NCBI GenBank assembly: GCA_964610765.1
Contig: CAZSWS010000001.1
Span: 62,001 to 126,000, forward strand
Reading direction: 5' to 3'
Length of the DNA: 64,000 nt
From: CAZSWS01 sp964610765
GTDB taxonomy: Bacteria; Bacteroidota; Bacteroidia; Bacteroidales; Tannerellaceae
Below are positions 61,959 to 64,000 of the stretch, piece after piece (position 1 is the stretch's first letter; the number at the start of each line of letters is the position of its first letter). The notes under the pieces are model-generated. The model ran no database searches, was not told the DNA's origin, and saw nothing but the letters and a program-made list of their open reading frames with translations. The translations under genes and the position numbers were made by a program.

Positions 61959-64000
61959 ATGAAAACACCTGCTTATATTCTTTTTTTATGCACCCTGCTG
62001 ATTATGCCTATAAAAGCACAAGTACAGTTTGGGAAACCGCAACTAATCAATCAAGACTGGAAATTCCAACTAAGCGACAACCAAGCTGCCAAAGAAACTA
62101 CGTTTAATGACCATAACTGGCAGAAGATAGACCTACCCCATGATTGGAGTGTAAAAGGTCAACTCAATGCATACCTTGCCAGTTGTACGGGCTATTTGCC
62201 GGGAGGAGTTGCCTGGTATCGAAAAAACTTAACCGTTTCACCCACTGAGAAAGGAAAAAAGATTTACCTCTATTTTGAAGGCATATACAATCGCAGCGAA
62301 GTATACCTAAATGGACACTTATTAGGGAAGCGTCCCAATGGTTATATTTCTTTTCTATATGATGCTACACCTTATATTGATTTTGAGTCAGACAATGTGA
62401 TTGCTGTTCGTGTAGATCACAGCCAATCAGCCGATTCCAGATGGTACACAGGTTCAGGCATATATCGTAATGCATGGCTGATATCTGCTGACCCAATACA
62501 TATTGCACAATGGGGTTTATACGCCTATCCTGAAAAAACAAAATCAGGACATCAATTACAAATTGAGTTGACTCTTGATAACAACACCCCGGAAAACACG
62601 AAACTAACAGTCGTGAACGAACTGCTAAGCCCCAATGGAGAGCAAATAGCTAAAACCTCCCAAAAGGTTACTCTTACAGCCGAAAAAAAAGAAACAATAC
62701 AGAATACCATCAAAGTAAGAAAACCGGTTTTATGGAGTTTGACGACGCCTAACCTTTATACGCTAAGAACTTCCATCTATAAGGCAGAAGAGCTGATTGA
62801 CAGCACAAGCATTCGCACCGGTTTCCGCAACTTCACCTTCGACCCCAATAAAGGCTTCGCACTTAATGGAGAATGGATGAAAGTAAAAGGAGTATGCCTA
62901 CATCACGATGCCGGCGTATTAGGTGCAGCCGTTCCGCGAGAAGTGTGGAAAAGAAGACTCCTCACGTTAAAAGAAGTGGGTGTAAATGCCATTCGAACCA
63001 GCCACAACCCACAAGCCCCTGATTTATATGACCTATGTGATGAACTGGGCTTGCTCGTTATGAATGAAGCTTTTGACGAATGGGAATTTCCTAAGCGCAA
63101 ATGGCTACAAGGCTGGAATGTCGGAACACCCGGTTTCCAGGGAGCATTTGATTTTTTCGAAGAATGGGGTGAAAGAGATTTAGCAGACTTAGTGTGTCGA
63201 GACAGAAACCACCTTTCCATTTTCGCCTGGAGCATTGGCAATGAAGTGGATTATCCTAACGACCCTTATTCGCACCCTGTATTAGAAGGAGGTGGAGATA
63301 CAGGATTCACCCAACCCATCTTTGGAGGCTTTAAAAAAGATGCACCCGATGCTATGAGATTAGGTGATATCGCTCAACAATTAGCAGCTACTGTCCGAAA
63401 ATACGACCGTTCACGCCCCGTCACAGCCGGACTGGCCGGTGTAGCCATGTCAAACCAAACGGCCTACCCCCATGCTTTAGACATAGCAGGCTACAATTAC
63501 ACAGAAAGTATGTATGACAGCGACCATCAAAAATATCCTGAAAGAGTTATATACGGTAGTGAGAACCGCCACGATTTGAAAGCATGGAAAGACGTAACTG
63601 AAAGAGATTTCATCTTTGGACAGTTTTTATGGACAGGAATAGATTATCTGGGAGAATCCGGACGCTGGCCTTCGCGTGGATTTTACTCCGGATTACTTGA
63701 TTTTGGCGGATTTATCAAACCAAGAGGATACTTCAGACAGTCTCTATGGTCAGAAAAGCCGATGGCCTACCTCGGTACATACCCTGCCCCTTCAACTGGA
63801 AGCAAAAGTCAGATGAAAGATGTTTGGTCACAACTGGAAGCAGAGAAAGCCGGGAACTATCAAGAACAGGTTCCTTCTATGGACGCTTGGTCTATTTGGA
63901 ACTATACAGAGGGACAGTTGATACGTGTAGTTTGCTATACCAACACCGCTAAAGCTGAATTATTACTTGATGGAAAAAGTATAGGTGAACGCAAGGATTA
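61959..64000 (+). CDS. Glycoside hydrolase family 2 (beta-galactosidase-like), partial
   Basis: A GH2 enzyme whose first 680 codons are in the window; no stop occurs before the right edge. A signal peptide (MKTPAYILFLCTLLIMPIKAQ) exports it. The GH2 modules are in order: sugar-binding domain (about 30-200; IDLPHDWSVKGQL, GVAWYRKNL, RWYTGSGIYRN), immunoglobulin-like domain (about 205-305), and catalytic barrel (from about 305) with GVCLHHDAG and NAIRTSHNPQAP. The acid/base glutamate is E429 in SIGNEVDYPN and the likely nucleophile is E535 in GSENRHD. The beta-galactosidase label is the closest; glucuronidase and mannosidase members share these motifs. Promoter elements are at consensus. Confidence 0.92.
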   Translation, partial: MKTPAYILFLCTLLIMPIKAQVQFGKPQLINQDWKFQLSDNQAAKETTFNDHNWQKIDLPHDWSVKGQLNAYLASCTGYLPGGVAWYRKNLTVSPTEKGKKIYLYFEGIYNRSEVYLNGHLLGKRPNGYISFLYDATPYIDFESDNVIAVRVDHSQSADSRWYTGSGIYRNAWLISADPIHIAQWGLYAYPEKTKSGHQLQIELTLDNNTPENTKLTVVNELLSPNGEQIAKTSQKVTLTAEKKETIQNTIKVRKPVLWSLTTPNLYTLRTSIYKAEELIDSTSIRTGFRNFTFDPNKGFALNGEWMKVKGVCLHHDAGVLGAAVPREVWKRRLLTLKEVGVNAIRTSHNPQAPDLYDLCDELGLLVMNEAFDEWEFPKRKWLQGWNVGTPGFQGAFDFFEEWGERDLADLVCRDRNHLSIFAWSIGNEVDYPNDPYSHPVLEGGGDTGFTQPIFGGFKKDAPDAMRLGDIAQQLAATVRKYDRSRPVTAGLAGVAMSNQTAYPHALDIAGYNYTESMYDSDHQKYPERVIYGSENRHDLKAWKDVTERDFIFGQFLWTGIDYLGESGRWPSRGFYSGLLDFGGFIKPRGYFRQSLWSEKPMAYLGTYPAPSTGSKSQMKDVWSQLEAEKAGNYQEQVPSMDAWSIWNYTEGQLIRVVCYTNTAKAELLLDGKSIGERKD

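Noticed and set aside
62903..63241. 112-aa minus-strand open frame
   Set aside because: It lies wholly inside the GH2 catalytic domain in the opposite strand and has no recognisable motif.

Overview
The window is an AT-rich bacterial chromosome segment that reads as Bacteroidales, most likely Bacteroides or a close relative. The clearest signs are the Bacteroidetes-type primary promoters (a TTG/TTTG element, 19-20 bp, then TAnnTTTG). Other signs are BACON domains on a secreted M64 peptidase, many Bacteroidetes-style lipoproteins, a serine-type sulfatase, secreted glycoside hydrolases, a FeoA-FeoB fusion with its small Cys-rich partner, and a recF-DUF721 pair. About 46 protein genes and two tRNA genes are supported. 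I saw no prophage, intact insertion sequence or CRISPR array.

1-12.6 kb: a minus-strand cluster dsbD - mazG - metallophosphoesterase - second (partial) metallophosphoesterase. Then come a plus-strand pair (PHP phosphodiesterase, GH38-like glycosidase), a convergent large TlpA-domain protein, and a serine-type sulfatase with a textbook Bacteroides promoter. 12.7-20.7 kb: housekeeping genes pyrG-yidC, a BACON-M64 peptidase lipoprotein, and a RelA-type enzyme whose hydrolase domain has lost its metal-binding motifs.

20.7-33.1 kb: the most distinctive region. An orphan PhoR-like kinase and an NtrB/NtrC-type two-component pair face a six-gene operon: TolC, a HlyD/MacA-type adaptor, a MacB-type ATPase, an FtsX-type permease and two lipoproteins. 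The divergent intergenic region holds a perfect sigma-54 promoter (TGGCAC-N5-TTGC) and, 70-90 bp upstream, two dyads 21 bp apart that look like the enhancer sites of the NtrC-type regulator. The two terminal lipoproteins share N- and C-terminal motifs, and the shorter one lacks the middle of the longer one.

33.4-46.8 kb: an alpha-2-macroglobulin with a CxEQ thioester motif followed by PBP1C, a Dabb protein overlapping a C-GCAxxG-C-C protein, MgtC, FeoAB with its Cys-rich partner, and a nucleotidyltransferase. 46.9-64 kb: a DUF1080-PHP fusion lipoprotein, free Met sulfoxide reductase, MATE transporter, cytidylate kinase-like protein, tRNA-Tyr and tRNA-Gly, ribH, a membrane-anchored TPR protein, a TIM-barrel lipoprotein, an Eis-like acetyltransferase, recF-DUF721, an S41 protease with dCMP deaminase, an M3 peptidase, and a GH2 beta-galactosidase-like gene cut by the window end.

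Two long intergenic regions (33.17 kb and 54.36 kb) carry related short dyad repeats. The second is an exact four-unit, 22-bp tandem array. All functional calls rest on motifs read by eye; no database search was possible.
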